A DNA stretch of 64,000 nt. It comes from JAAYCB01 sp012744395. Its GTDB lineage: Bacteria; Planctomycetota; Planctomycetia; Pirellulales; Thermoguttaceae. The stretch lies in NCBI GenBank assembly GCA_028703175.1, contig JAQVNJ010000007.1, forward strand, positions 1-64,000. Reading direction: 5' to 3'. The notes under the pieces were generated by a model. It was not told the DNA's origin, ran no database searches, and saw only the letters and a list, made by a program, of their open reading frames with translations. The first letter of the stretch is position 1. Each line of letters starts with the position of its first letter. Position numbers and translations under genes: made by a program. Positions 9,519 through 18,619 of this stretch are shown here, piece after piece.

Positions 9519-11237
9519 CTACGGCATCCCGCCCGGCATCCCGCCCGGCATCCCGCCTGCGCCCATCATTGCGGGGCCCCTGGGGATGATTTCGTACTCG
9601 ACCGCCGGGGGCGGCGCGGGGCCGACCGACGCCACGGCGGTGGCCAATTTCTCGCGTGCCTCTTCGATCGCCTTCGCCAGATCGATGGTCGAGATCGGCC
9701 TGTTGTCCTTCTTCTCGTCGATCACGGCGAAACAGTCGTGGATCGGTGTGGAGAGTCTGGCGATCAGGTCCTTCTGTGCCTGCTGCCCGGCGATTGCCTC
9801 CAGTCCGTAAGGCGCTTCATTTCGCGAGGGCGTCTTCGACTTCTTGCCAAGTCCGATCAGCACGGCGCTGAGCCCTTCTTTGAATCGGCGGCGCAATCGA
9901 TCAATCCGCCGCGTCTCCTCGGTGCTTGCCGGCGCGGCCATGCCGTAGCCCATCCCCATGCCGAATTCAGCGTCCATGCCGTACGCGGACGAGGCCATGC
10001 CCCCCTCCGCCCCTGGCGGCATGCCGGCCCCGTAGCCCATGCCGCCGGGCGCGCCGGATTGACTCGCCGAGAGCTGCTCGTCGTGCAGCCGCTCACGCTC
10101 GATGTCGCATACGCTCACCGCGAGCATGCCCAGGGTGTGCAAGTACGCGTTCATGTCGAGGCTCACGTTGCCCTGGTAGGCCACCTTTCCGAGAGCCTCG
10201 GCGGCCGCGTAGCGGAGAAACAGCGGACTTTCCGTCTCGGCAACGATGTTGCGGAAGACGTCGGCCAGGGCGGCCGGATTGCTGGCGCCACCCCATTCGG
10301 CGAGGGCTTCCACCGCCAGCGTCCGCATCCACGCGTGCCCCTCGTCGCTCCGCACCCGCTCCGGATCCCGCATCTTGGCCAGGGCGACCAAGGTCGAGAT
10401 CGCCTCAAGGCTGATCGCCTGGAGATTGTTGCGGCTCTTCAGGGCCACGACATGCCGGCAAATGCCGTTCAGCGCGCCAATCTTGACTTCGTCCGTCTGG
10501 GCCGGGTCCTGGAACACCGAGACCAGAAACGGCATCGCCTCGGCCAAGGGGAGCGGGGCCTGGGCGCCGGTGCCGGCTTCTTCCTGGTTCAGGTCCCCGA
10601 TCATCAGGATCGCGTTGGAGCGGGCGGCCGGCGAGAAGTTCAAATCCATCCGCACCACGTTCTTCATGAAGTTCAGCACAAGCATCGCGAGATGGTCGTG
10701 CGCCTGATTCGCTCTCCCCGCCTTGTACGACATACTCAATTCGTTCCGCAGCTCGCGCCGGTAGCCCGCCACCTCGTGCTGGCGGTCGACATAAGTCCAC
10801 CGCGCGAGCGCATAGCCATAGTAGTATTGGCGAAAGGCCTGCTCCTGGTCGGGCGGGATCGTGCCGTTGCGGAGACTCCTCTGGATGTTCGAGCGTTGCG
10901 CGCGGAATGCCTTCTCCTGCTCTTCGGTGACCACCGGGAGCTGCCGGAAGGGGGGGAGTATGCGCGGCTTGTCGGGCAGTGGGGGCTTTGCCGCAGCGTC
11001 GTCCGCGGGCTTTTCTTCCGCGGCGGACGGCTTGGGAACGGCCGCGGCAGGTTCTGGCGCGGCAGGTTCCGGCGCGGCCGCCTTCGCCGGCGAAGCGGCG
11101 TCTGGCGCAGCGGCCGCCGGTGCCTGGGCGGCGGCGAGCGTGCCGCCCGAGACCACTACTAGTGCCAGCATGGCAGGCAACAAAGCCGTGCAGGCTGCCG
11201 CGCGGCGCGCAACATGACTACGTGGGGGGACACGCAT
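9519..11237 (-). CDS. Exported HEAT-like repeat protein with Gly-Met-Pro tail
   Basis: The 572-residue protein has a signal peptide, an Ala/Pro/Glu-rich linker (about residues 45-95) and an alpha-helical body. HEAT-like repeats show in the middle (AISLEAISTLVALAKM; RYAAAEALGKVAYQG). A Gly/Met-rich spacer follows, and the C-terminus consists of GGMPGGMPGGMP repeats. The function is unknown; a periplasmic scaffold is inferred from the repeats. A TTG at 11252 would add five residues, but GGAG lies 9 bases before the ATG at 11237. The promoter at 11286-11315 and the palindrome at 11264-11281 lie just upstream. Confidence 0.8.
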   Translation of the reverse strand: MRVPPRSHVARRAAACTALLPAMLALVVVSGGTLAAAQAPAAAAPDAASPAKAAAPEPAAPEPAAAVPKPSAAEEKPADDAAAKPPLPDKPRILPPFRQLPVVTEEQEKAFRAQRSNIQRSLRNGTIPPDQEQAFRQYYYGYALARWTYVDRQHEVAGYRRELRNELSMSYKAGRANQAHDHLAMLVLNFMKNVVRMDLNFSPAARSNAILMIGDLNQEEAGTGAQAPLPLAEAMPFLVSVFQDPAQTDEVKIGALNGICRHVVALKSRNNLQAISLEAISTLVALAKMRDPERVRSDEGHAWMRTLAVEALAEWGGASNPAALADVFRNIVAETESPLFLRYAAAEALGKVAYQGNVSLDMNAYLHTLGMLAVSVCDIERERLHDEQLSASQSGAPGGMGYGAGMPPGAEGGMASSAYGMDAEFGMGMGYGMAAPASTEETRRIDRLRRRFKEGLSAVLIGLGKKSKTPSRNEAPYGLEAIAGQQAQKDLIARLSTPIHDCFAVIDEKKDNRPISTIDLAKAIEEAREKLATAVASVGPAPPPAVEYEIIPRGPAMMGAGGMPGGMPGGMP

Positions 11238-11263
11238 GGCAAAGGGCTCCAAAGCCGAATGGC

Positions 11264-11281
11264 ATTGTCAACTTGGACAAT
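11264..11281. promoter_or_regulatory. Operator-like palindrome at the HEAT-gene start site
   Basis: ATTGTC and GACAAT arms (6 bp, perfect) flank a 6-base centre. The site covers the expected transcription start (about 11279) of the leftward promoter at 11286-11315. That is a classical repressor position. Confidence 0.4.
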
Positions 11282-11285
11282 TTCC

Positions 11286-11315
11286 ATGCTAGCCGCGCGA
11301 TTTCCAGTATGTCAA
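11286..11315 (-). promoter_or_regulatory. Sigma70 promoter TTGACA-N18-TAGCAT (leftward)
   Basis: On the minus strand, TTGACA (11315-11310) and TAGCAT (11291-11286) are 18 bases apart. Transcription would start near 11279 and give a leader of about 40 nt before the ATG at 11237. Confidence 0.55.
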
Positions 11316-11349
11316 GTTTTTAAGCGCCAGCCCCCCCTGTAGGCGATGT

Positions 11350-11379
11350 TTGACAGGGTCCAGGGTGTGGCCGTAAAGT
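11350..11379 (+). promoter_or_regulatory. Candidate promoter TTGACA-N18-TAAAGT (rightward)
   Basis: TTGACA (11350-11355) and TAAAGT (11374-11379) are 18 bases apart and back to back with the leftward HEAT-gene promoter. The first rightward gene starts at 11702, which would leave a leader of more than 300 nt. I see no gene in 11380-11701; a 38-codon frame there ends in an ATGA overlap with the next start but is unsupported. Confidence 0.4.
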
Positions 11380-11701
11380 GGTCTGATGGCGGGGGTACGC
11401 GAATCGGGCCAGCCAACCAGGAGTGTTGCGGCAATTGTGTCGGTTATGACGATAGGGAACGCCCGGATTGGCCGAGTTTCAGAATCCTGGTGTCTGGGAA
11501 GGGACGGGTGGCAATCGCCGAGCGTGTAAGGCCTTTTTTTCGTCACTGAGATTCCAGTTGTACAACGTTCAGGGCTCCGTTTCCAATGGCCAAGGGCGGC
11601 AAGACCGAATCTTTGGCTGAGCGCAGCGGGCGACTGCGACTTGGACCTTGCGCCATGGGTTCTGAACCTTGCCTTCCCTTGTGGATCGAGATTGGCTGCC
11701 C

Positions 11702-12643
11702 ATGACGTTGCTCTACGAAGACCGGCGTTTTCTGAACCACGAGACCGGCGCGCATCCCGAGCGCGGCGCACGCATCCGCGGGCTGGGCGAGAAATTCGCC
11801 GAGGCCGGTCTTGCCGAGCGGGTCCGCCGAGTGACCGGATCGGAACTCTCGCGGTCGCGGCTCTCCCGCGTCCATTCCCTCGCCTATGCCGACGAGATCT
11901 GGGCATTGGCCAAATCGGGCGGCGGCGATGCCGATGCCGACACCGTGGTCAGCCCCGATTCGTATGGTGTGGCCATGCTGGCGGCCGGCTCGGTCTGCGA
12001 CGCAACCGAACGGGTTGTCCGGGGCGAAGACACGCAAGCGCTCTGTCTGGTCCGCCCGCCGGGACACCACGCCCTGGTCAACCGCGCGATGGGGTTCTGC
12101 CTGTTCAACAATGTCGCCCTGGGCGCGATCACCGCTGTGGACGAGTTCGGGGTCGACCGGGTGCTGATCGTCGACTGGGACGTACACCACGGAAACGGCA
12201 CCCAGCACACATTTTGGGAAGACCCCCGCGTCGGATTTCTCTCGATCCACCGCTTCCCCTTCTTCCCGGGAACCGGATACGAGGATGAGACGGGCGGCGG
12301 GCGGGGCGCCGGCACAACCCTCAACCTGCCCGTCCGCTTCGGCATCCCGCGGGCCGACTACCTCGATATCTTCGGCGACGCACTGGACCGCTTTGCCGCC
12401 AGGCTCCGACCCGAGATGATCTTCATCAGCGCCGGGTTCGACAACCATCGCGCCGATCCAGTCGCCGGGCTGTCGCTGGAAACCGAGGATTTCGGCGAAT
12501 TGACCAACATGGTCCTCGATGTCGCCGCGACTTACGCGGCGGGCAGGGTGGTCAGCGTGCTCGAAGGCGGATATGATCCGGTGGTCCTGGCAGAGTGCCT
12601 CAAGGTCCACCTTGCCGAGATGGTCAGGCGGCAAGAGCCGTGA
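11702..12643 (+). CDS. Histone-deacetylase/AcuC-family amidohydrolase
   Basis: The 313-residue protein has the arginase-fold deacetylase core. It shows RPPGHHA (His122-His123), DWDVHHGNGTQ with zinc ligands Asp160 and His162, and SAGFDNH carrying the third zinc ligand, plus the LEGGYDP loop. Bacterial members remove acetyl groups from lysines (AcuC on acetyl-CoA synthetase) or from acetylpolyamines. The ATG at 11702 was chosen over a TTG at 11669, because family proteins start just before the LLYEDRRFLNHETGAHPE stretch. It could act on Acs, encoded 4.5 kb upstream, but nothing links them directly. Confidence 0.9.
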   Translation: MTLLYEDRRFLNHETGAHPERGARIRGLGEKFAEAGLAERVRRVTGSELSRSRLSRVHSLAYADEIWALAKSGGGDADADTVVSPDSYGVAMLAAGSVCDATERVVRGEDTQALCLVRPPGHHALVNRAMGFCLFNNVALGAITAVDEFGVDRVLIVDWDVHHGNGTQHTFWEDPRVGFLSIHRFPFFPGTGYEDETGGGRGAGTTLNLPVRFGIPRADYLDIFGDALDRFAARLRPEMIFISAGFDNHRADPVAGLSLETEDFGELTNMVLDVAATYAAGRVVSVLEGGYDPVVLAECLKVHLAEMVRRQEP

Positions 12644-12680
12644 GCCGACCCGTCTGGGAGAAGGTTCAAGGTTCAACCTC

Positions 12681-12732
12681 CTGGTTCCCCAGCTCAGCTT
12701 TCCTGGTTCCCCAGTTCCAGCTTGGGAACCAG
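12681..12732. repeat. Tandem and palindromic intergenic repeat
   Basis: CTGGTTCCCCAG occurs twice, at 12681 and 12703, as part of a 22-bp tandem duplication. The second copy begins a hairpin with perfect 9-bp arms (CTGGTTCCC at 12703-12711, GGGAACCAG at 12724-12732). Its 24-bp core (12706-12729) matches the palindrome at 60622-60645 at 20 of 24 positions, so it belongs to a dispersed family. It sits in the 273-bp gap between the deacetylase and nucleoside-hydrolase genes, which holds nothing else that I can identify. Confidence 0.7.
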
Positions 12733-12916
12733 AGCCACCTGACCAACGATGGTTGTTCGTCATTCCAGGCGCCGCCTGGCGACGGCCACAAGCCAGCGCT
12801 GCCAAGCCGGAACTTGGGAGCGAGTCGGAGGCAAAAACTGAACCCTGAACCCCGGACCCTCAACCTTGACGCTGATTTCTTGCAGTCCCCGGTTTGCTTT
12901 CTTCAGGAGTCACGCC

Positions 12917-13975
12917 ATGCGATTTGAATCTTCCGCGTTGCACTGCGTTCTGTCCACCTGTGTCTTCCCGCTCTTCTGCGCGGCGGTCCTGACCGGCCTG
13001 ATCGGGCAGGCCGCCCCGGCGGCCGAGACGGTCCCGCTGATCTTCGACACCGACATGGGCAACGACGTCGACGATGCCATGGCACTGTGCATGATCCACG
13101 CGCGGGAGAGCCGCGGAGAATGCCGCCTGCTGGCCGTCACGCTGACCAAGGACAATCCCTACGCGGCCCGATCCGTCGATCTTGTAAACACCTTTTTCGG
13201 GCGCGGCGGAATCCCGATCGGCACGGTGCGAGGAGGGGTCACGCCCGAGGACGGCAGATACATCCGCCAGACGGCCACGGCGGAAGACGGCGGCCGCCCC
13301 CGCTACCCGCACGACTTGCTGGACGCGAGCCGGGCGCCGGAGGCCGTGGCGCTCTTGCGTTCAACGCTCGCGGCCGCGGACGACGGCTCGGTGGTCATCG
13401 TCCAGGTCGGCTTCTCGACGAACCTCGCCCGGCTGCTCGAATCGAAACCGGATGACGCGTCGCCGCTTGCCGGGCGCGACCTGGTCGCCAAGAAGGTCCG
13501 CCTGTTGTCCACGATGGCGGGCGCGTTCTCCGACGAAATGAAGGCCCAGCGCCGCAAGGAATACAACGTAGTCCAAGACGTGGAAGCCGCCCGAAGACTG
13601 TTCGCCCAATGGCCGACCCCGATCGTGGCCAGCGGCTGGGAGATCGGCAACGCAATCCAGCATCCGGCGGTCAGCATGCAGCGCGACTACGGCTACGTGG
13701 ACCACCACCCGTTGCGCGAGGCCTATGCCTACTATCGCGGGCTGGAGAACGACCAGTCGACCTACGACCTGACAAGCGTCCTCTACGCCGTCCGCCCCGA
13801 TCGGGGGTACTTCACGCTCTCCGAAGCGGGGCGGATCACGATCGCCGCCGACGGGTATTCCGAGTTCGCGCCGGCCGCAAACGGAAACTGCCGCTTCCTC
13901 TCCGTCACTCCGGAGCAGATCGTCCGGGTCCGCGAGGCGCAAGCCTGGCTCTGTAGCCAGCCGCCGTGCAAGTGA
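12917..13975 (+). CDS. Exported inosine-uridine-preferring nucleoside hydrolase family protein
   Basis: The 352-residue protein starts at the ATG at 12917 behind CAGGAGT and has a signal peptide (cleavage near PAAAET). The IUNH signature PLIFDTDMGNDVDDAMAL at the start of the mature protein supplies the calcium-binding aspartates. These enzymes split nucleosides into base and ribose. An exported version would salvage extracellular nucleosides. The GND insertion in the motif is typical of the exported subfamily. The frame reads back to 12866, but that extension would spoil the signal peptide. Confidence 0.88.
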   Translation: MRFESSALHCVLSTCVFPLFCAAVLTGLIGQAAPAAETVPLIFDTDMGNDVDDAMALCMIHARESRGECRLLAVTLTKDNPYAARSVDLVNTFFGRGGIPIGTVRGGVTPEDGRYIRQTATAEDGGRPRYPHDLLDASRAPEAVALLRSTLAAADDGSVVIVQVGFSTNLARLLESKPDDASPLAGRDLVAKKVRLLSTMAGAFSDEMKAQRRKEYNVVQDVEAARRLFAQWPTPIVASGWEIGNAIQHPAVSMQRDYGYVDHHPLREAYAYYRGLENDQSTYDLTSVLYAVRPDRGYFTLSEAGRITIAADGYSEFAPAANGNCRFLSVTPEQIVRVREAQAWLCSQPPCK

Positions 13976-14059
13976 CGCAAAAGGGGAAATGTCGAATGTC
14001 GATTTGGGGAATGTCGAATGGGGGCGTGTGCGGTTGCCATCCCATTTCCCGCGCGCCAG

Positions 14060-14252
14060 GGCGTTGAACAGCCCAGCCCAGGGCAGAGCGCAGCGACGAT
14101 AGCCGCGCAGCGCCGTGGCTGGGTTCGGGAAGGGATGCAGACGCATGCCCTGAAAGGGCGAGACAAGCCGGGCGCACGGAACATGACGCGACCGGAGATG
14201 GAACAAACGGTATGTTTGGGAGGGCGACACTATTGTACCGCCCTTTCAGGGC
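14060..14252. repeat. Structured intergenic repeat with GCCCTGAAAGGGC motifs
   Basis: Two 13-bp elements in opposite orientation, GCCCTGAAAGGGC (14147-14159) and GCCCTTTCAGGGC (14240-14252), lie 80 bp apart. Each is itself a hairpin. Left of them, CCCAGCC and GGCTGGG arms near 14072 and 14117 bracket a CAGAGCGCAGCG stretch. From general knowledge, this kind of element recurs in planctomycete intergenic DNA and often causes spurious small ORF calls. It occupies much of the 900-bp gap 13976-14875. Near the gap's start, AATGTCGAATG is repeated at about 13988 and 14010. No gene is visible in the gap. Confidence 0.6.
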
Positions 14253-14502
14253 TGTCGGTCCGTGCTGGATACCGTGCCCAGGGCGTTCCCCTCACGCTGG
14301 TTTGTTGCGGCCCCCTCGGGGTCAAATAGCGGAGGTTCGCAAGTCGGGCGGCGGTGCCGCCTGACCAGAAACGCGGTGGCCGGATGGAACGGCAAGTTGA
14401 CGGCTAGCACGAAGGTTCGCAGATTCCCCGATTTTCCCGCGATCGATGTCCGCGCCGGCCCCCCCGCGTGCACCCCGTTTGCCAGCTTACCGCCATCTCG
14501 TC

Positions 14503-14532
14503 TTGACCTCTGCGTTTGGGCGGAAGTACTAT
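14503..14532 (+). promoter_or_regulatory. Promoter TTGACC-N18-TACTAT
   Basis: TTGACC (14503-14508) and TACTAT (14527-14532) are 18 bases apart. The predicted start is near 14539, giving a leader of about 335 nt to the AsmA-like gene. It probably serves the run of rightward genes to xseA. I see no convincing gene between it and 14876. Confidence 0.5.
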
Positions 14533-14875
14533 ATGGTGTCCAGGTTTGTGTGCGAGAAGCTCCCGCTGGTCCGGGGGCGCGGAACGGCGGCGCGGCGAAC
14601 GCACAGCCCGCCGGCCGCGTAATCATCCCGGCAGGCCGCAGCGGGCGAGCGATTGGGGGTCGTTGGAGCCCGTTTTTCGGCAAGGTTCAATTCCCAATGG
14701 CCAAAACTGGGCAAGGCCGGCCCCATGATCAAGATCAGCAGACGCGGCAATCGGGACCTCAGTCGGATTCTGAACCTCGCCCCGTTTTGCGGCCGCGGGC
14801 CGGCGGATGTGAGCGTGCCGGTCGGCTGCTTCCCGGCTGGCTGACCAAGGAGGGTTTGTCGTCATTGTCCGAGGC

Positions 14876-17800
14876 ATGGTGAATCTCTGCTGGGGCTTCT
14901 TCAAATGGGGGCTGCTGATCGGAGTGGTCGGCGTCGTCGTTGCCGTGCCCTATTTCTATAACCAGCTCGACTCGGAGATCCGCCAGCGGATCGAATCGTT
15001 GCTCTCGGAGCACTATCCGGAGCTCGAGGTGTCGATTCGATCGGCCCAGTTCCTCGAAGACGAGGGGATCGACGTCCGCGACCTGGTGATTGTCGAGAAG
15101 GGTGCGAAGGGACCGCGCGCCGAGCTGATCCACGTGCCGGAAATCCGCATCCTGGCCCGGGGAGACCTGCAGGAATTGCTGTCCGGCGGCCCGGATGTCC
15201 AAGAGATCATCGTCCGCCGGCCCGTCTTGCGAATCACCCGCCGGCACGACGGGAGTTGGAGCGGTTCGCGCTTGCTTCCGCTGCCGCGATTCGATAAGCG
15301 CCCGCCGAAGGTGCGGATTGAAGGGGCGACGATCGAGGTTTTCGATCCGACGAAGAACCCCTCGTCGAGCCTGGCACTGAGAAACGTCAACCTGACGCTG
15401 TGCGACCCGGATGCCGCGGCGGCGGGTGGAGAGGACGCGCACACCCGGCGGATCGATGGCACGCTCGAAGGGGACCACATCGGCAGGGCGGAGGTCCACG
15501 GGTTGATCAATCCGCACACCCGGCGGTGGTCTCTCTCCGGGCTCGTCGAGGGCTGCCAGTTGACGCAGGAGTCGTTGCGGTCGCTGCCGAGCGATTGGCT
15601 CAAGGGGCGCCGGCTGCCCGGCAGGTTCCAGTCGCGACTGGCATTTCAATACAAGGTCTCCGGCGGCGAAGCGGGGGGCTTTCCGTGCCGGTTTCAGGTT
15701 TCGGGCCGGCTCGCCGAGGGCCGGATCGAAGACGTTCGGCTGCCCGGCCCGATCAGCGAACTGGAGGCCGAATTTCAGGTCGACAACGAGGGGCTGGCGG
15801 TGACGGGCGCCGCCGGCCGCGTCGGGCAATCGGCCTTCGCGATCCATTCCCTGCGGACATGGGGCTTCGACGCGGCGAGCCGCAAGTCGATCGACGCCCA
15901 GGTGCAGTCTCTGGAGTTGAATCGCGATTTGCTCGCCGTGCTGCCCGACGACTACAGGGAGCGCTGGTCGAAGTACCTGCCCAGCGGGCGGGTAAACGTT
16001 GCGGCCTGCGTGGCGGAATTCGACGGGCAGAAATGGCGCCCGCAGAGCATGACGGTCGAGTGCGTCGACGTCTCCTTCAGCTACTACAAGTTCCCCTACC
16101 GCCTGTACCGAGCGCGGGGCAATCTGAGGCTGCAGAGCGGCGTGCTGGCGATCGGGATCGAGGCCTTCAGCGGCAACCAGTTGGTGCAGATCTCCGGTTC
16201 GGTCGCCCAGTTCGGCGGGGTCCCGTCGGGCGAGGTGATCGTCAGGGCAGACGAGCTGGACCTGAGCGATGAACTGTTCGAGGCGATGCAGCCCGGCCCC
16301 CGCGAGGTCGTCGAGTCGCTCCGCCCGCAGGGCAAGGTCAACCTCTACCTGCGGATCTGGAACGAGACGCCGGGCAGCCCACCGCGGAAGCACCTGGTCG
16401 CCAACGTGCTGGGCGGGTCGATTCGCTACGACCGCTTCCCGTACCCTCTCCAGGTGCACGGCGGGCAGATCGAAATGGTCGACGGCGAGTGGACGTTCCG
16501 CGACTTCCGAGCGACCAACGGAACGGGCGTCGTGTTTTGCGGCGGCAGCTTTGGCCAGGCGGAACAGGGCAAACAGCTTCTGCTCCGTTTCCGGGGGGAG
16601 AATGTCGCCCTGAATGAGGAGTTGCGCGACGCGCTCGGCCATCCGAACATGCAGCGGCTGTGGAGCGGGCTGCGGGTCCGCGGCACGGCCGACATCGAAG
16701 ACCTCACGGTCCGCTACTCCGCCGAGCCGAGGGAGCTGTCGGTCAGCTTCCGCGCGATCCCCGATCCGGACACGACGTCCATCGAATCGGTGCAGTTGCC
16801 CTATCGCCTGGAGAAGCTGCGGGGAATCCTGGTCTACGACAATGGGCGGGTGGCGATCGACCGGTTCAGCGGCCAGCACGGAGAGGCGCGGCTGACGGCG
16901 CGGGTCCACTGCGCGTTTCTGCCGGATGAGAGCTGGCAACTCTTCTTCGAGGACCTGGCCGTCGAGCAATTGCCGCTGGACAACGAACTGATCCGGATTC
17001 TCCCCTCGCGGATCCGGTCCGCGGCCGGCCGCCTGAATGCGAAAGGACCGGTCAATCTGCGGGGCCGCGTGGAGGTAGCGCGGAGCGCGGCGGCGCCCGA
17101 CCGGCTGGTCGCCAAATGGGACACGAACGTGGTCTTCCACCGGGCGAGGATCGACTGCGGCGCGACGCTCGAGGAGATGAGCGGCGCCGTGCATTTCGTG
17201 GGAACATCCGACGGCGCGCGATTCGCTTGCCGCGGCGAGCTCGACGTAGACTCGATGGTCTGCAACAAGATCCAGGTCACCCAGGTCACCGGACCGATCT
17301 GGATCGACGGCGAGCGGGTATTGCTCGGTGCTTCGGTCAGCCCGCAAGAGGGGGATCGCCAGCGGTCGCTGAGCGGCCTGATCTTCGGTGGCCGGGTCTT
17401 TGCCGATGGCTCGGTGAGCCTGGGCGATGTGCCGAGTTACCGCTTGATGGGGCGGCTTGCCGAAGCCGACCTGGCAAGAACGGCCCAGGAATTGCTTTCC
17501 GGCCGCCAGGCCTTGCGGGGAAAAGTCTTCGCCAATGTCGAGGTCTGGGGCCAGGGGCGGAGCCTCAACTCGCTCGCCGGGCGGGGCAACATCCGCCTCC
17601 GCGACGCGGACATCTACCAGTTCCCGCTGATGATCTCGCTGCTGAAGATTCTCAGCATCCGCGAGCCGGACAAAAGCGCGTTCAGCGAGAGCGACATCGA
17701 TTTCGTGATCGAAGGCGATCACATCTACCTGGCGCGGATCAACTTCAAGGGCGACGCGATCAGCCTGGAGGGCGCCGGGGAGATGGACTTCAACCGCAAC

Positions 17801-18073
17801 CTGAACCTGACGTTCGGGACGCGGCTCGGACGCGGCGACCGCAACTTGCCCATCTTGCGGGAGCTGCTCGGAAACGCCGGCGACCAGATCGTAGTGATCC
17901 ACGTGGAAGGGCCGGCCTCCAATCCGAAGATCGTCCGCCAGCCCTTGCCGGCGATGAACCGGATGATCGAACAACTCCAAAAGGACCTACAGATCCCCGT
18001 GCAAACGCCGGGAGCGTTCCCGGATTTCCGCGCCTGGGAAGCGGACCGGCGAACCGCGCCGGGCAGACATTGA
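14876..18073 (+). CDS. AsmA/TamB-like giant membrane-anchored protein
   Basis: The 1065-residue protein has one N-terminal transmembrane helix (about residues 10-32), then about 1000 residues of beta-rich repeats and an AsmA-like C-terminal domain (FANVEVWGQGRSLNSLAGRG, then LNLTFGTRLGRG). AsmA-like proteins are built as bridge or groove structures that move lipids between the two membranes. The tail (MNRMIEQLQKDLQIP) is soluble. A strong AAGGAGGG lies at 14849-14854, too far from the ATG but well placed for an in-frame ATT at 14864. The start is therefore uncertain by a few codons. It heads a rightward set with an acyltransferase gene, which fits envelope lipid work. Confidence 0.8.
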   Translation: MVNLCWGFFKWGLLIGVVGVVVAVPYFYNQLDSEIRQRIESLLSEHYPELEVSIRSAQFLEDEGIDVRDLVIVEKGAKGPRAELIHVPEIRILARGDLQELLSGGPDVQEIIVRRPVLRITRRHDGSWSGSRLLPLPRFDKRPPKVRIEGATIEVFDPTKNPSSSLALRNVNLTLCDPDAAAAGGEDAHTRRIDGTLEGDHIGRAEVHGLINPHTRRWSLSGLVEGCQLTQESLRSLPSDWLKGRRLPGRFQSRLAFQYKVSGGEAGGFPCRFQVSGRLAEGRIEDVRLPGPISELEAEFQVDNEGLAVTGAAGRVGQSAFAIHSLRTWGFDAASRKSIDAQVQSLELNRDLLAVLPDDYRERWSKYLPSGRVNVAACVAEFDGQKWRPQSMTVECVDVSFSYYKFPYRLYRARGNLRLQSGVLAIGIEAFSGNQLVQISGSVAQFGGVPSGEVIVRADELDLSDELFEAMQPGPREVVESLRPQGKVNLYLRIWNETPGSPPRKHLVANVLGGSIRYDRFPYPLQVHGGQIEMVDGEWTFRDFRATNGTGVVFCGGSFGQAEQGKQLLLRFRGENVALNEELRDALGHPNMQRLWSGLRVRGTADIEDLTVRYSAEPRELSVSFRAIPDPDTTSIESVQLPYRLEKLRGILVYDNGRVAIDRFSGQHGEARLTARVHCAFLPDESWQLFFEDLAVEQLPLDNELIRILPSRIRSAAGRLNAKGPVNLRGRVEVARSAAAPDRLVAKWDTNVVFHRARIDCGATLEEMSGAVHFVGTSDGARFACRGELDVDSMVCNKIQVTQVTGPIWIDGERVLLGASVSPQEGDRQRSLSGLIFGGRVFADGSVSLGDVPSYRLMGRLAEADLARTAQELLSGRQALRGKVFANVEVWGQGRSLNSLAGRGNIRLRDADIYQFPLMISLLKILSIREPDKSAFSESDIDFVIEGDHIYLARINFKGDAISLEGAGEMDFNRNLNLTFGTRLGRGDRNLPILRELLGNAGDQIVVIHVEGPASNPKIVRQPLPAMNRMIEQLQKDLQIPVQTPGAFPDFRAWEADRRTAPGRH

Positions 18074-18221
18074 AGGCGGCTTCCCTCCAAGTGCGCGGAC
18101 ACGACGAAAGACGCCGATCGAGCGGCCGGAGGGGCGCGCTGGGGCTTCACGTGACGAAACACCAAACCGCGGGGCATCCGACCGCCGGAAGCGCGGCGGT
18201 CCCAACACGAGGAGGTGCCGC

Positions 18222-18557
18222 ATGAGCATCGGTCCGCTCGGCGGGCTGGCCGCCAGTGCAGCCGGTACGCCCATTGCGCAAACGAAAGGGTCGGAACCGG
18301 ATCAGGTCCAGCAGGGGGCTTCCGCCCAGCGGCGGAAGACGCAGAACGACCAGAAGGCGGAGATGGCCGCCGGGGTCGGCCAGGCCGACGGCGAAGACCA
18401 CCATACCGGCCAGCGCGATGCCGACGGCCGCCGTCTATGGGAGAACACGTCCGGCCCAGGGCCGCAAACCGCCGCGGACCAGAGACCGCCCGCGGACAGC
18501 CCGAGCGGCAAGGACCCGACCGGCCAGAGCGGCAGCCAGCTCGATCTGACCGGCTGA
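18222..18557 (+). CDS. Small hydrophilic protein of unknown function
   Basis: The 111-residue protein is preceded by GAGGAGG about 7 bases from the ATG, which argues that it is translated. It starts MSIGPLGGLAASAAG and is then rich in Gln, Glu, Lys and Asp with no membrane segment, cysteine or recognisable motif. It appears disordered. It lies between the AsmA-like gene and dapF, 62 bp before the latter, so co-transcription is likely. I believe similar short proteins occur next to dapF in other planctomycetes, but that is memory and not a search. Confidence 0.6.
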   Translation: MSIGPLGGLAASAAGTPIAQTKGSEPDQVQQGASAQRRKTQNDQKAEMAAGVGQADGEDHHTGQRDADGRRLWENTSGPGPQTAADQRPPADSPSGKDPTGQSGSQLDLTG

Positions 18558-18619
18558 GAGAATTTGAAAGCGGAAGACGGACAACTGAAAACTGAAAACC
18601 AGACCTGGACCAATCGACG

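Noticed and set aside
11587..11705. Short 38-codon frame ending in an ATGA overlap with the deacetylase start
   Set aside because: No ribosome-binding site or codon-use support, and no recognisable sequence. The overlap may be chance.
14262..14882. 206-residue frame in the gap before the AsmA-like gene
   Set aside because: It crosses a promoter and the tail of a repeat region, is Arg/Gly/Pro-rich like antisense frames, and has no ribosome-binding site or domain.
14759..17980. 1073-residue leftward frame opposite the AsmA-like gene
   Set aside because: It is a high-GC antisense frame with no signal peptide or domain. The rightward frame carries the AsmA-like pattern.
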